A DNA stretch of 51,719 bases, from NCBI RefSeq assembly GCF_041807705.1, contig NZ_JBGTYY010000014.1:1-51719 (forward strand). Reading direction: 5' to 3'. The notes below the pieces were generated by a model. The model saw nothing but the letters and a program-made list of their open reading frames with translations. It had not been told where the DNA came from and did not search any database. Shown here one piece after another: positions 24,138-32,529 of this stretch. The translations under genes and the position numbers were made by a program. How positions within the stretch are numbered: the first letter of the stretch is position 1; the number at the start of each line of letters is the position of its first letter. Source of the DNA: Mannheimia sp041807705 (GTDB lineage Bacteria; Pseudomonadota; Gammaproteobacteria; Enterobacterales; Pasteurellaceae).

Positions 24138-24602
24138 ATGAGAAAATTAGCTTTAGCAGTGGCGTTAATGTCAAGTTTTGTGTTAGTTGGCTGTGCAAAT
24201 ACAGATGTTTATAGTGGCAGCGTTTACACGGGTAATCAAGCAAAAGAAGCTCGTTCTATCGCTTATGGCACAATTTTATCTGTGCGTGATGTTAAAATTC
24301 AAGCAGATAGTCAAGGTGTGATTGGTACTGTTGGCGGCGGTGTATTAGGCGGTATTGCCGGTAGCACTGTTGGTGGCGGTACAGGCCAAGCTATTGCAAC
24401 AGCAGTAGGTGCGATTGCAGGTTCTGTAATCGGTAATCAAGTAGAACATAAAGCGAGCCAAGTTTCTTCATTAGAAATGGTAATTCGCAAAGATGATGGT
24501 AAAGAAATCGTGGTCGTTCAGAAGAAAGAAGACGGTTTTGTGCCTGGTAAACGTGTGAGAATTGTAGGATCTAACTCAGATATGAATGTGTCTCTTCTTT
24601 AA
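24138..24602 (+). CDS. slyB: SlyB/Pcp-like outer-membrane lipoprotein with glycine zipper
   Basis: The 154-residue lipoprotein has the lipobox LVGC, with Cys19. The glycine-zipper 2TM domain at about 55-105 contains GTVGGGVLGGIAGSTVGGGTGQ. A C-terminal basic and acidic domain follows (MVIRKDDGKEIVVVQ, then PGKRVRIVG). This matches SlyB/Pcp, which stabilises the outer membrane. GGAGAATTAAA precedes the start. A smaller relative follows 37 bp downstream on the same strand. Confidence 0.9.
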   Translation: MRKLALAVALMSSFVLVGCANTDVYSGSVYTGNQAKEARSIAYGTILSVRDVKIQADSQGVIGTVGGGVLGGIAGSTVGGGTGQAIATAVGAIAGSVIGNQVEHKASQVSSLEMVIRKDDGKEIVVVQKKEDGFVPGKRVRIVGSNSDMNVSLL

Positions 24603-24639
24603 TTTCAGTATTTTTTAGGTTTTTCTTGAGGATATAATA

Positions 24640-24915
24640 ATGAGAAAACTTTCTTTAGCTGTATTAGCGTCATTAACTCTAGCTGCTTGTACCGCGGATG
24701 TTTATTCTGATAAAGGTAATGCAACAGTGTTATCAAGTAAACCATTATCAAATAAAGTAGTTGAATTAGTTGTTCAACGCGATAATGGCGAAACAGTAAC
24801 TTTAACTCGTGAATATGATGCTCACGCAGCAATTGGTGCTCGTGTTCATTTAGCTGATGAAATTAAAAACCAAGACGAAGATTTAAAAACAATCAGACGT
24901 TATGAGTTTAAATAA
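24640..24915 (+). CDS. Small lipoprotein, SlyB-like paralogue lacking the glycine zipper
   Basis: This 91-residue lipoprotein starts MRKLSLAVLASLTLAAC, with lipobox LAAC and Cys17. After a short DVYSDKG linker like that of the upstream gene (DVYSGS), it goes straight into a domain similar to the SlyB C-terminus (VVELVVQRDNGETVTL and IGARVHLADE). The glycine zipper is absent, so it should not insert as SlyB does. It looks like a partial duplication that has been kept. Function is unknown; co-transcription with slyB is likely. Confidence 0.8.
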   Translation: MRKLSLAVLASLTLAACTADVYSDKGNATVLSSKPLSNKVVELVVQRDNGETVTLTREYDAHAAIGARVHLADEIKNQDEDLKTIRRYEFK

Positions 24916-24939
24916 TCAGTATTTATAATGCTATATAAA

Positions 24940-24977
24940 AACTGCCCCAAAATGAAAATTCTAGGGCAGTTTTTTAT
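24940..24977 (+). terminator. terminator after the slyB pair
   Basis: AACTGCCC and GGGCAGTT form a stem around a 14-nt loop, followed by TTTTTATTTT. It ends the two-gene lipoprotein unit. Confidence 0.88.
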
Positions 24978-24981
24978 TTTA

Positions 24982-25026
24982 CAAGCGGTCATAATTTGCA
25001 AATTTTTGACAAATTATGATCGCTTG
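24982..25026. terminator. inverted uptake-signal pair after tyrS
   Basis: CAAGCGGTCATAATTT (24982-24997) and AAATTATGATCGCTTG (25011-25026) pair at 15 of 16 positions. It lies just past the tyrS stop on the minus strand and next to the plus-strand terminator. Confidence 0.65.
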
Positions 25027-25040
25027 CTTATGTAGAAAGA

Positions 25041-26231
25041 TTATTTCACGGTAATGCGAGCAAATTTACGCTTACCAACTTGGTAAACAAAAGTGCCTTT
25101 CTGGGCATTTTGTTTCACATCTTCCACTTTTTCACCATCAATTTTCACACCACCTTGTTGAGCAGAGCGGATTGCTTCAGAGGTTGATGGTACAAGACCG
25201 GCTTCTTTAAGAAGAGCGGCTAAACCAATTTCGCCTTCAAAGGTAAATTCAGGCATTTCATCAGGCATTGCCCCTTTTTGGAAGCGGTTGATAAATTCTT
25301 GCTCTGCGGCATCAGCTGCAGCTTCATCGTGGAAACGAGCAATAATTTCTTTTGCTAGTAAAATTTTCACATCACGCGGGTTTTTGCCATTTGCAACGTC
25401 AGCTTTTAATTGTGCAATTTCATCTAATGGACGGAATGAAAGTAGGTTGTACCAATCCCACATTAAATCGTCTGAAATCGACATAATTTTACCGAACATT
25501 TCGCTTGGAACTTCGGTTACGCCAATGTAGTTACCAAGCGATTTCGACATTTTTTTCTCGCCGTCTAAGCCAACAAGTAGTGGCAATGTCATCGCAACCT
25601 GTGGTTTCTGACTGGCTGATTTTTGTAATTCACGTCCAACTAAAAGGTTGAAAGTTTGGTCTGTACCACCAAGCTCTACGTCTGCTTTTAGTTCAACAGA
25701 GTCGTGCCCTTGTAATAGTGGGTAGATAAACTCGTGAATAGCAATTGGCTGCTGATTGGTAAAGCGGTTTTTGAAATCTTCACGCTCAAGCATACGAGCA
25801 ACGGTGTAGTTGCTGGCTAGGCGGATCATTCCTTCCGTACCTAATTTACCTAACCAATCAGAGTTGAATACGATCTTGGTTTTTTGTGGATCTAAAATTT
25901 TGAAGATCTGCTCTTTGTAGGTTTCGGCATTGCGTAACACATCTTCACGGCTAAGTGGCGGACGGGTTGAGTTTTTGCCTGATGGATCGCCCACCATACC
26001 GGTGAAATCGCCAATTAAGAAATACACTTCGTGTCCAAATTGTTGGAATTGGCGAAGTTTGTTTAACACAACGGTATGACCTAAGTGGATATCCGGAGCG
26101 GTTGGATCTGCCCCTAATTTAATACGCAATGGGCGGTTTTCTTTTAATTTTGTAATTAAATCTTCTTCTGAATAAATGTTTTCGACACCGCGTTTAAGTT
26201 CTGCAAGTGTGGATTCGATAGATTGAGTCAT
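25041..26231 (-). CDS. tyrS: Tyrosyl-tRNA synthetase
   Basis: TyrRS charges tRNA-Tyr; it is a class I enzyme. The HIGH motif appears as HLGH (about residues 49-52) and the KMSKS loop as KKMSKSLGN (about 231-239). An S4 RNA-binding domain closes the protein (IRSAQQGGVKIDGEKV). At 396 residues it belongs to the shorter TyrRS group. AGAAGGAAGATAA precedes the ATG. A TATAAT box (26267-26272) about 36 bp upstream could be its own promoter, downstream of the candidate small RNA's terminator. Confidence 0.96.
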   Translation of the reverse strand: MTQSIESTLAELKRGVENIYSEEDLITKLKENRPLRIKLGADPTAPDIHLGHTVVLNKLRQFQQFGHEVYFLIGDFTGMVGDPSGKNSTRPPLSREDVLRNAETYKEQIFKILDPQKTKIVFNSDWLGKLGTEGMIRLASNYTVARMLEREDFKNRFTNQQPIAIHEFIYPLLQGHDSVELKADVELGGTDQTFNLLVGRELQKSASQKPQVAMTLPLLVGLDGEKKMSKSLGNYIGVTEVPSEMFGKIMSISDDLMWDWYNLLSFRPLDEIAQLKADVANGKNPRDVKILLAKEIIARFHDEAAADAAEQEFINRFQKGAMPDEMPEFTFEGEIGLAALLKEAGLVPSTSEAIRSAQQGGVKIDGEKVEDVKQNAQKGTFVYQVGKRKFARITVK

Positions 26232-26301
26232 TTATCTTCCTTCTCTAATCAATAAAAAATGTTTCTATTATAGCGGTATGAATTGAAATTGATAGGCTAT
26301 A

Positions 26302-26374
26302 GATGAAAAAACGCCGTATTTTGTGGGGGAATACGGCGTAAAGAGTTGGAGTGATTACCTATTATTTTTGAAGT
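26302..26374 (-). ncRNA. Candidate Fur-controlled small RNA
   Basis: On the minus strand a promoter with TTGACT, 17 bp and TATCAT predicts a start near 26374. About 45 nt later comes a strong terminator: ACGCCGTATT and AATACGGCGT are perfect 10-bp arms with a 9-nt loop, then TTTTTT. The transcript would be about 70 nt with no open frame. It has an unpaired pyrimidine-rich segment, CACTCCAACTC, and a CCCCC loop, either of which could pair with Shine-Dalgarno regions. A Fur-box-like palindrome covers the promoter. The layout is that of RyhB- or HrrF-type iron-response RNAs. A tyrS leader is the main alternative. Confidence 0.6.
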
Positions 26375-26376
26375 GC

Positions 26377-26409
26377 ATTAATGATAATAATTCTCAAAAA
26401 CAAAGTCAA
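26377..26409 (-). promoter_or_regulatory. promoter with overlapping Fur-box-like site
   Basis: The minus-strand promoter has -35 TTGACT (26404-26409), a 17-bp spacer and -10 TATCAT (26381-26386). The 19-bp segment 26377-26395 matches the Fur consensus (GATAATGATAATCATTATC) at 15 of 19 positions on the plus strand. It overlaps the -10 box, a position where Fur would repress. Confidence 0.6.
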
Positions 26410-26477
26410 TGCTTTTTTTGAAATTTTTTGTTTGAATGCGAAAATTTTCTGCTAATGTAAAAATTAGCTCAAAAGAA

Positions 26478-26513
26478 AACCTCCGAAAGCAGTTATTTTT
26501 CGGAGGTTTTTGC
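26478..26513 (-). terminator. terminator of the oadGAB operon
   Basis: AAAACCTCCGAAA and TTTCGGAGGTTTT form a long perfect stem around a short loop, with A-runs and T-runs on either side. It lies about 20 bp past the oadB stop on the minus strand and insulates the downstream small transcription unit. Confidence 0.9.
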
Positions 26514-26532
26514 AAATAGCCTTACTACCTTA

Positions 26533-27837
26533 CTACATAGTTGCAATGTATTTCAACATCACACCGGCAGCAATGGCTGATCCAATCACACCAGCAACAT
26601 TTGGCCCCATTGCGTGCATTAGTAAGAAATTCTGTTTGTCATACTCTTGACCGACCTTATTAGACACCCGTGCTGCCATTGGTACGGCAGACACGCCCGC
26701 AGAGCCGATAAGTGGGTTGATTTTGTTTTTACTAAAGCGATTCATTATTTTTGCCATAATCACACCGCTTGCAGTACCAATTCCAAAAGCAACAATACCT
26801 AATAATAAAATACCTAACGTTTGTGGTTGCAAGAACTTATCTGCTACTAATTTTGCCCCAACGGATAAGCCTAAGAAGATGGTTACGATGTTGATTAACG
26901 CATTTTGGGCGGTATCGTTTAAACGTTCTACCACGCCACTGGTACGTAATAAGTTACCGAAGCAGAACGTTCCGAGTAGGGGAGCGGCATCTGGCAATAA
27001 CAAGGCGACAAGTAGTAGTAATACAATCGGGAAAATGATTTTTTCACGGTTGCTCACGGGGCGTAGCTGCGTCATACGGATTTTACGCTCTTGCTCGGTT
27101 GTTAAGGCTTTCATAATCGGCGGTTGAATGAGCGGTACTAGCGCCATATAAGAGTAAGCAGCCACTGCAATAGCCCCTAATAATTCAGGGGCGAGTTTAC
27201 TGGCAAGATAAATCGCAGTTGGACCATCTGCACCGCCGATAATCCCAATCGCCGCAGCTTGTGGCAAGGTAAAATCAATCAAGCCTAACCAATTTAAGCC
27301 TAATGCTCCTAATACGGTAGCAAAAATCCCAAATTGAGCAGCCGCACCAAGTAGCAACATTCTAGGGTTTGCGAGTAATGGTCCGAAATCGGTCATTGCG
27401 CCAACGCCCATAAAGATGATAAGAGGAGCAACACCATAGCCAATCGCCACTTTATAGAATAAGGCTAATACGCCAGCGGTATAGCCCATATCGCCTGCTA
27501 TCACTTCTAATTCATTTTGTACAGAAGGGGCTGCAAGCGAAATTGCTTCCTTAAGTATATAAGGATCAAGGCTTGTGCTGTTTACTTTTGCGGCAATAAC
27601 GGAGAGCTGTTCTGCTTGTCCGCTGTAGAGCAGATGATCTAATGCAGTCATCGCCATTCCAGCTTCGGGAATATTAGCCATTAAGCCACCGAAACCAATA
27701 GGTAAGAGTAGCAGAGGCTCAAATTTGCGAGCAATGGCAAGCCAAAGCAGGAGAGTGCTCACGGCGATCATAATCGCTTGTCCGAACTCGATGTGCATTA
27801 TCCCCATTCCTTTAAATAGGGCAATAATACCTTCCAT
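26533..27837 (-). CDS. oadB: Oxaloacetate decarboxylase sodium pump, beta subunit
   Basis: OadB is the membrane subunit that decarboxylates carboxybiotin and couples this to Na+ export. The 434-residue protein has about nine helices. The conserved GVGAMTDFGPLLANPRMLLLGAAAQFGIF segment includes the key Asp near residue 150. GIIGGADGPTAIYLASKLAPELLGAIAVAAYSYMALVP and the C-terminal GPNVAGVIGSA are also present. It follows oadA after 9 bp, in the usual oadGAB order. Confidence 0.95.
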   Translation of the reverse strand: MEGIIALFKGMGIMHIEFGQAIMIAVSTLLLWLAIARKFEPLLLLPIGFGGLMANIPEAGMAMTALDHLLYSGQAEQLSVIAAKVNSTSLDPYILKEAISLAAPSVQNELEVIAGDMGYTAGVLALFYKVAIGYGVAPLIIFMGVGAMTDFGPLLANPRMLLLGAAAQFGIFATVLGALGLNWLGLIDFTLPQAAAIGIIGGADGPTAIYLASKLAPELLGAIAVAAYSYMALVPLIQPPIMKALTTEQERKIRMTQLRPVSNREKIIFPIVLLLLVALLLPDAAPLLGTFCFGNLLRTSGVVERLNDTAQNALINIVTIFLGLSVGAKLVADKFLQPQTLGILLLGIVAFGIGTASGVIMAKIMNRFSKNKINPLIGSAGVSAVPMAARVSNKVGQEYDKQNFLLMHAMGPNVAGVIGSAIAAGVMLKYIATM

Positions 27838-27846
27838 ATACTACTC

Positions 27847-29685
27847 CTATACGATGCTCATTAACGTATCATTTACAGCAACCACGTCGCCTTGTTTCAC
27901 GTTAATACCTTGAATAGTGCCTGATTTTGCTGCACAGATTTGGGTTTCCATTTTCATTGCCTCAAGAATCAGTAACACATCGCCCTCTGCGACTTGTTGC
28001 CCTTCTTTTACTTCCACCTTCAAAATATTACCCGCCATTGGAGCATTAACAGGCTCAGCATTTGCAGAAGCCGTATTTGTAATTTGTGGAGCAGAATTGA
28101 CCGCTTGTGGAGCAACTTGAGGAGTGGCTTGCGGTGCTGGAGCAGCAGCTGGTGCAATATTGGTAATATCGCCACCCTCGCTAACTTTCACCACAAAGGC
28201 TTTGCCTTCAAGCTCAACGGTATAAACCGCTGAACCAGATTGCGGTTGGGCTTTTGGTGCAGGAGCTTGAGCAGGCTTCACATCATCAGCACTTGGTACA
28301 GGCTCAAATGCGGAAGGATTATTGCGGTTTTCTAAGTATTTCCAGCCTACTTGTTGGAAAAGTGCCACAATTAATACGTCATCAATGGTATTTTCAGAAA
28401 GTTTGATACCTTTTTCTTTTGCACTTGCGGTTACTTCTGCCACTAATTTTTCCAGTTCTGGCGGAAGATGATCGGCAGGGCGGTCAGTAATCGGCTCAGC
28501 ACCTTCTAGCACTCTTTCTTGTAATGTTTTATTTACAGGAGCAGGTGTTTTGCCATATTCGCCTTTTAAAATCCCTGCGGTTTCTTTCGCAATGGTTTTG
28601 TAACGCTCGCCCATTAACACATTCATTACAGCTTGCGTACCCACAATTTGTGAAGTTGGGGTTACAAGTGGAATATTCCCCAAATCTTCACGCACACGCG
28701 GAATTTCTTGTAATACCAAGTCTAATTTATCAGACGCATTTTGCTGTTTGAGCTGGCTCTCAAGGTTTGTAAGCATACCGCCTGGCACTTGAGCCACTAA
28801 AATGCGGCTATCTACACCACGCAGTTGTCCTTCAAATTTTGCATATTTCTTACGCACGTTACGGAAATAAGCGGAAATTTTCTCTAATTCAGGGATATTT
28901 AAGCCAGTGTCATACGGCGTGCCTTGCAATGTTGCCACAATGGATTCCGTTGATGGGTGTCCGTAAGTGCCAGACATTGAAGAAATGGAGGTATCTACAC
29001 CATCAACGCCTGCTTCAATCGCTTTTAGTAATGCCATTTCTGCCATACCTGTGGTTGAGTGGCAATGTAAATGCAGCTCGACATCGTAGCGTTTTTTAAT
29101 TTCGCTGACTAATTCATAGGCTGCCATTGGCGTTAAAATACCCGACATATCTTTGATAACCAAAGAATCTACGCCAATTTCTAATAACTGCTCAGTTACT
29201 TCTAACCACGTTTGCAGGGTATGAACAGGGCTTGTTGTGTAGCTTAATGTACCCTGTGCGTGTCCGCCGTGTTTTTTCACCGCTTGTAATGCCGCTTGCA
29301 TATTGCGAGGGTCGTTTAGGGCATCAAACACACGGAAAACGCTCATACCATTTGCGACAGAACGCTCCACAAATTTGTCCACGACATCATCAGCATAATG
29401 GCGATAGCCAAGCAAATTTTGACCCCGTAACAACATTTGCATTGGTGTTTTCGGCATCGCTTTTTTCAATTCACGCAAACGCACCCAAGGATCTTCGCCT
29501 AAAAAGCGAATGCAGCTATCAAAAGTTGCTCCCCCCCACGTTTCTAACGACCAATAGCCGATTTTATCCAGCTCGGCGGCAATAGGTAACATATCATCTA
29601 AACGTAAACGGGTGGCGAACAGAGATTGATGAGCATCACGCAACACCACATCGGTAATCGCAATTTTTTTCGGTTGAGTTGTCAT
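27847..29685 (-). CDS. oadA: Oxaloacetate decarboxylase, alpha subunit (carboxyltransferase-biotin)
   Basis: OadA transfers CO2 from oxaloacetate to biotin and carries the biotin. I chose ATG 29683-29685, with AAAGGAATGTG upstream, over a GTG two codons earlier. The carboxyltransferase domain starts with DVVLRDAHQSLFATR. A metal-binding HLHCHSTTG is near residues 205-213. A Pro/Ala-rich linker at about 465-540 joins it to the biotinyl domain, whose acceptor Lys578 sits in EAMKMET about 35 residues from the end. With oadG and oadB it forms a sodium-motive decarboxylase used in anaerobic C4/citrate metabolism. Confidence 0.95.
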   Translation of the reverse strand: MTTQPKKIAITDVVLRDAHQSLFATRLRLDDMLPIAAELDKIGYWSLETWGGATFDSCIRFLGEDPWVRLRELKKAMPKTPMQMLLRGQNLLGYRHYADDVVDKFVERSVANGMSVFRVFDALNDPRNMQAALQAVKKHGGHAQGTLSYTTSPVHTLQTWLEVTEQLLEIGVDSLVIKDMSGILTPMAAYELVSEIKKRYDVELHLHCHSTTGMAEMALLKAIEAGVDGVDTSISSMSGTYGHPSTESIVATLQGTPYDTGLNIPELEKISAYFRNVRKKYAKFEGQLRGVDSRILVAQVPGGMLTNLESQLKQQNASDKLDLVLQEIPRVREDLGNIPLVTPTSQIVGTQAVMNVLMGERYKTIAKETAGILKGEYGKTPAPVNKTLQERVLEGAEPITDRPADHLPPELEKLVAEVTASAKEKGIKLSENTIDDVLIVALFQQVGWKYLENRNNPSAFEPVPSADDVKPAQAPAPKAQPQSGSAVYTVELEGKAFVVKVSEGGDITNIAPAAAPAPQATPQVAPQAVNSAPQITNTASANAEPVNAPMAGNILKVEVKEGQQVAEGDVLLILEAMKMETQICAAKSGTIQGINVKQGDVVAVNDTLMSIV

Positions 29686-29708
29686 AATCACATTCCTTTT
29701 AAACTGTA

Positions 29709-29963
29709 TTAATTTTGTCCGTTGATTCGACGATGATGAGCAATCGCCGCAATAATAACAGGGCGTAAATGTTCTACATCATCTTGAGGTTGAGAGATTG
29801 GTGATTTTTGTTTTGGAACAGGTGTAGATTCTGGGAAGTATCGGTTAATCAGACTAGAAATAAAACTGATGGCATAAATGAGCAGGAACAAAAACAGGAG
29901 AACAAAGCCCATTCCTGCAAACATCAGATTTAACCCTTCGCCAAATAGTTCTGCGTTTGTCAT
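29709..29963 (-). CDS. oadG: Oxaloacetate decarboxylase, gamma subunit
   Basis: OadG is the small membrane subunit that helps assemble the decarboxylase and holds a Zn site. The 84-residue protein has one N-terminal helix (GLNLMFAGMGFVLLFLFLLIYAI), a Pro-rich linker, and a C-terminal region ending AAIAHHRRI, where the His residues suit metal binding. It is first in the operon, 23 bp before oadA. A TATACT box (30033-30038) upstream overlaps a weak CRP-like inverted repeat (30043-30058), which is suggestive only. Confidence 0.9.
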   Translation of the reverse strand: MTNAELFGEGLNLMFAGMGFVLLFLFLLIYAISFISSLINRYFPESTPVPKQKSPISQPQDDVEHLRPVIIAAIAHHRRINGQN

Positions 29964-30067
29964 AGAGTTATCCTTAATGATAAAAATGATATGTAAAATG
30001 TAGAAAAATTCTGGCTTAATTTCAAATGATTTAGTATAAAAATTTGTGGTAGATCACAAACTAAATA

Positions 30068-30137
30068 ACAAGCGGTCAGATTTTGCCAATCTTTTGCAAT
30101 TCGATATGCAAAAAAATTTGGAAATTTGACCGCTTGT
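30068..30137. terminator. inverted uptake-signal pair after the NRAMP-like gene
   Basis: ACAAGCGGTCAGATTT faces AAATTTGACCGCTTGT across a GCAA-rich AT spacer, just past the stop of the gene ending at 30151. It probably separates the pxp unit from oadGAB. Confidence 0.6.
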
Positions 30138-30150
30138 CATTATTTTGCGA

Positions 30151-31341
30151 TTACGCCATCAAGCTAGAAATGTATTTTGAGAGTGTCATCGCACTTAAAA
30201 TAGCCATTAATATAACCACAATAGCCCCTGAGATAGTCATCCAAATCGGGTGTTTGTAATCGCCCACAATTTTCGTTTTATGTGCCGCAAGCAAGATTAA
30301 GCCCAGTGAAATTGGCAGGATTAAGCCGTTCAGCGTGCCGACAAACACCAATACTTGTGCAGGGCGACCAATGGTGGCTAATACTGCAGTCGAAACCACA
30401 ATAAAGGCAACAATGAAGCAATTTTTATGTTTTTCGATAAATGGCGAGAACGAAGTAATGAAAGAAACGGAAGTATAAGCCGCACCGATAACAGAAGTAA
30501 TCGAAGCTGCCCAAATCACCACACCAAAGATCATCAAACCGACATTACCGGCAACGTGGGCAAATGGGGTTGAAGCCGGATTTTTCGGATCAAGCTGTAC
30601 ACCCATTGACACCACGCCCAGCACCGCCAAGAACAGTACAACACGCATAATGGAGGCAATTAAAATCGCAGAAACCGAGCTTTTACTCACCTCTTTCAGA
30701 TTTTCCTTACCTTTAATACCGGCATCAAGCAAGCGGTGGGCGCCTGCAAAGGTGATGTAGCCGCCCACCGTACCGCCCACAAGGGTAACAATTGCAATCA
30801 CATCTAATTTTTCCGGTACGAAAGTATGCACTACGGCATCACCAAGAGGCGGATTCGCTTTTACCGCCACAAAGATGGTTAAGGCAATCATCACAAAGCC
30901 CATAATTTGAGCAAATCTATCCATTACTTTACCCGCTTCACGGAATAGGAATACGCCGACAGCAATCGCTCCGCTGATAATTGCCCCCATTTCAGGCGAA
31001 AGACCAGTCAGAATATTTAAGCCTAAGCCTGCACCGCCCACGTTACCAATGTTAAAGGCTAAACCGCCCATCACAATCAGCAGTGCTAAGAAATAACCCG
31101 CACCCGGTAATACGGCGTTCGCAATATCCTGAGCTTTCTTTTCAGAGACGGCAACAATTCGCCAGATATTCAGTTGAGCTCCAATATCAAGCAAGATCGA
31201 GAGTAAGATCACAAACCCGAAGCTGGCAAGTAGCGTTTGGGTAAAAGTGGCGGTTTGGGTTAAAAAGCCCGGCCCGATAGCGGAAGTCGCCATTAAGAAT
31301 GCAGCCCCAAGTAAAGTACTGCGGTTGCTGGTTTTTGACAT
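30151..31341 (-). CDS. NRAMP-like transporter linked to 5-oxoprolinase genes
   Basis: The 396-residue membrane protein has about 11 helices and starts with the NRAMP-type segment GAAFLMATSAIGPGFLTQT. It lacks the DPGN motif and the metal-binding Met seen in true manganese/iron NRAMPs as far as I can see. Similar YcsG-like proteins sit next to pxpA/ycsF in Bacillus and in Haemophilus. The conserved link suggests it imports 5-oxoproline or a related substrate; a metal role is not ruled out. It follows pxpA on the same strand after a 450-bp hairpin-rich gap. Confidence 0.8.
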   Translation of the reverse strand: MSKTSNRSTLLGAAFLMATSAIGPGFLTQTATFTQTLLASFGFVILLSILLDIGAQLNIWRIVAVSEKKAQDIANAVLPGAGYFLALLIVMGGLAFNIGNVGGAGLGLNILTGLSPEMGAIISGAIAVGVFLFREAGKVMDRFAQIMGFVMIALTIFVAVKANPPLGDAVVHTFVPEKLDVIAIVTLVGGTVGGYITFAGAHRLLDAGIKGKENLKEVSKSSVSAILIASIMRVVLFLAVLGVVSMGVQLDPKNPASTPFAHVAGNVGLMIFGVVIWAASITSVIGAAYTSVSFITSFSPFIEKHKNCFIVAFIVVSTAVLATIGRPAQVLVFVGTLNGLILPISLGLILLAAHKTKIVGDYKHPIWMTISGAIVVILMAILSAMTLSKYISSLMA

Positions 31342-31397
31342 TATGTTTTCCTTTTGTTGTTTTTGGATTTGATAAAAATATATATCGAGCGTTTTTC

Positions 31398-31767
31398 TTG
31401 TTACTTTCTTTGTTTGTGCAAAGAAAGCACACCCCGATAAAATTGCTTTCCTTCGCTACATTAGGATGTGTTTCACGAAAAATTTACATTCGCTTTGCTC
31501 AGAGTAAATTTTTCTACACATTCTAATTCGCTCAGGCAATTTTGAGGGGGAATAACCATTATACAAGCGGCATTTTTTAGAAATTTTTGCGAAAATTGTC
31601 AAATGATGTTCCATTTTCCCGTCTGAGCGACTTGTGATTTCTAGGAAAATTTGTCGTATTTGAGCGTAGCGAGTTTACAAATTTTCCGTTAAGGAAATCA
31701 CAACAAAGCGAAGTTCGGGTAGCCTTTCTTTTGGTTACTTTTCTTTGGCGAAGCAAAGAAAAGTAAC
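31398..31767. repeat. cluster of three large hairpins between pxpA and the transporter gene
   Basis: This non-coding stretch holds three long inverted repeats. The first is 31460-31527, with ATTAGGATGTGT against ACACATTCTAAT, nested within AAAATTGC/GCAATTTT at 31439 and 31536. The second is 31634-31701, with GTGATTTC against GAAATCAC. The third is 31734-31767, with GTTACTTTTCTTT against AAAGAAAAGTAAC, a 13-bp perfect stem. A partial copy of the third lies at 31398-31426. Loops contain TCGCTTTGCTC, GAGCGTAGCGAG or GGCGAAGC. An uptake core is at 31563. No gene is seen in the 450-bp gap. Confidence 0.75.
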
Positions 31768-31791
31768 AAAGATTATGGGCGGAGTGAGATA

Positions 31792-32529
31792 TTACGCTCT
31801 CACCGCAATCCCCTTTTCCTCCAACTCCTTCCTAATCCGTTCGGCAAATGCCACTGCGTGTTCACCATCTCCGTGTAAGCAAATGCTATCGGATTTAATC
31901 GTTACATTATCACCATCAACGGTTGGCACAGTGCCGTCTAGTACCATTTGTAATACTTGGCTGATTGCTTCGTCATCGCTTTCGACCATCGCATCATCAC
32001 GGGTACGAGGCACGAGAGAGCCGTCAGCTAAATAGTGGCGGTCTGCGAAGACTTCGGAAATAGTTTGTAAACCGTGTTCTTCCGCAATAGTAAGCATTAA
32101 ACTGCCGGATAAGCCCATTAATTTCAGGGCTGGATCGAACTGTTTGATGGTTTTTGCAATCAAGCCTGCTAAATGGGCGTCTTTGGCTGCCATATTGTAT
32201 AAAGCCCCGTGTGGCTTGATATAATCCATCGCTACGCTTTCGGCATCGCACAAGGCTTTCACTGCACCGAGTTGATAAAGTAGGCAGGCGGTTAATTCTT
32301 CACCGGGTAGCTGCATATTGGTACGCCCAAAGTTTTCTCTATCCGGAAAGCCCGGGTGAGCCCCAACTCGTACGCCGTTTTCTTTTGCCCAGTGAATGGC
32401 TTTACGCATTTCGTTGTAATCGCCTGCGTGCAAACCACAGCAGACATTGGCAGAGGTAACAAGCTGTAATAGGCGTTGGTCGTTACCACAGCCTTCGGCT
32501 AAATCAACATTTAAATCAACCTGCTTCAT
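31792..32529 (-). CDS. pxpA: 5-oxoprolinase subunit A (LamB/YcsF family)
   Basis: PxpA acts with PxpB and PxpC to hydrolyse 5-oxoproline (pyroglutamate) to glutamate with ATP. The 245-residue protein has the family start VDLNVDLAEGCGND at about 3-16. Conserved segments SANVCCGLHAGD, GVRVGAHPGFPD, IKPHGALYN and FADRHYLADGSLVPR follow, with the His and Asp residues of the active site. The gene overlaps pxpC by 14 bp. In H. influenzae a similar cluster includes the transporter that follows here. Confidence 0.94.
   Translation of the reverse strand: MKQVDLNVDLAEGCGNDQRLLQLVTSANVCCGLHAGDYNEMRKAIHWAKENGVRVGAHPGFPDRENFGRTNMQLPGEELTACLLYQLGAVKALCDAESVAMDYIKPHGALYNMAAKDAHLAGLIAKTIKQFDPALKLMGLSGSLMLTIAEEHGLQTISEVFADRHYLADGSLVPRTRDDAMVESDDEAISQVLQMVLDGTVPTVDGDNVTIKSDSICLHGDGEHAVAFAERIRKELEEKGIAVRA

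Noticed and set aside
30033..30058. CRP-like repeat TGTGATCTACCACAAA before oadG
   Set aside because: It matches 8 of 10 half-site bases but the second half is poor. It overlaps the -35 region at an unusual distance from the -10 box, so it is noted only in the oadG entry.
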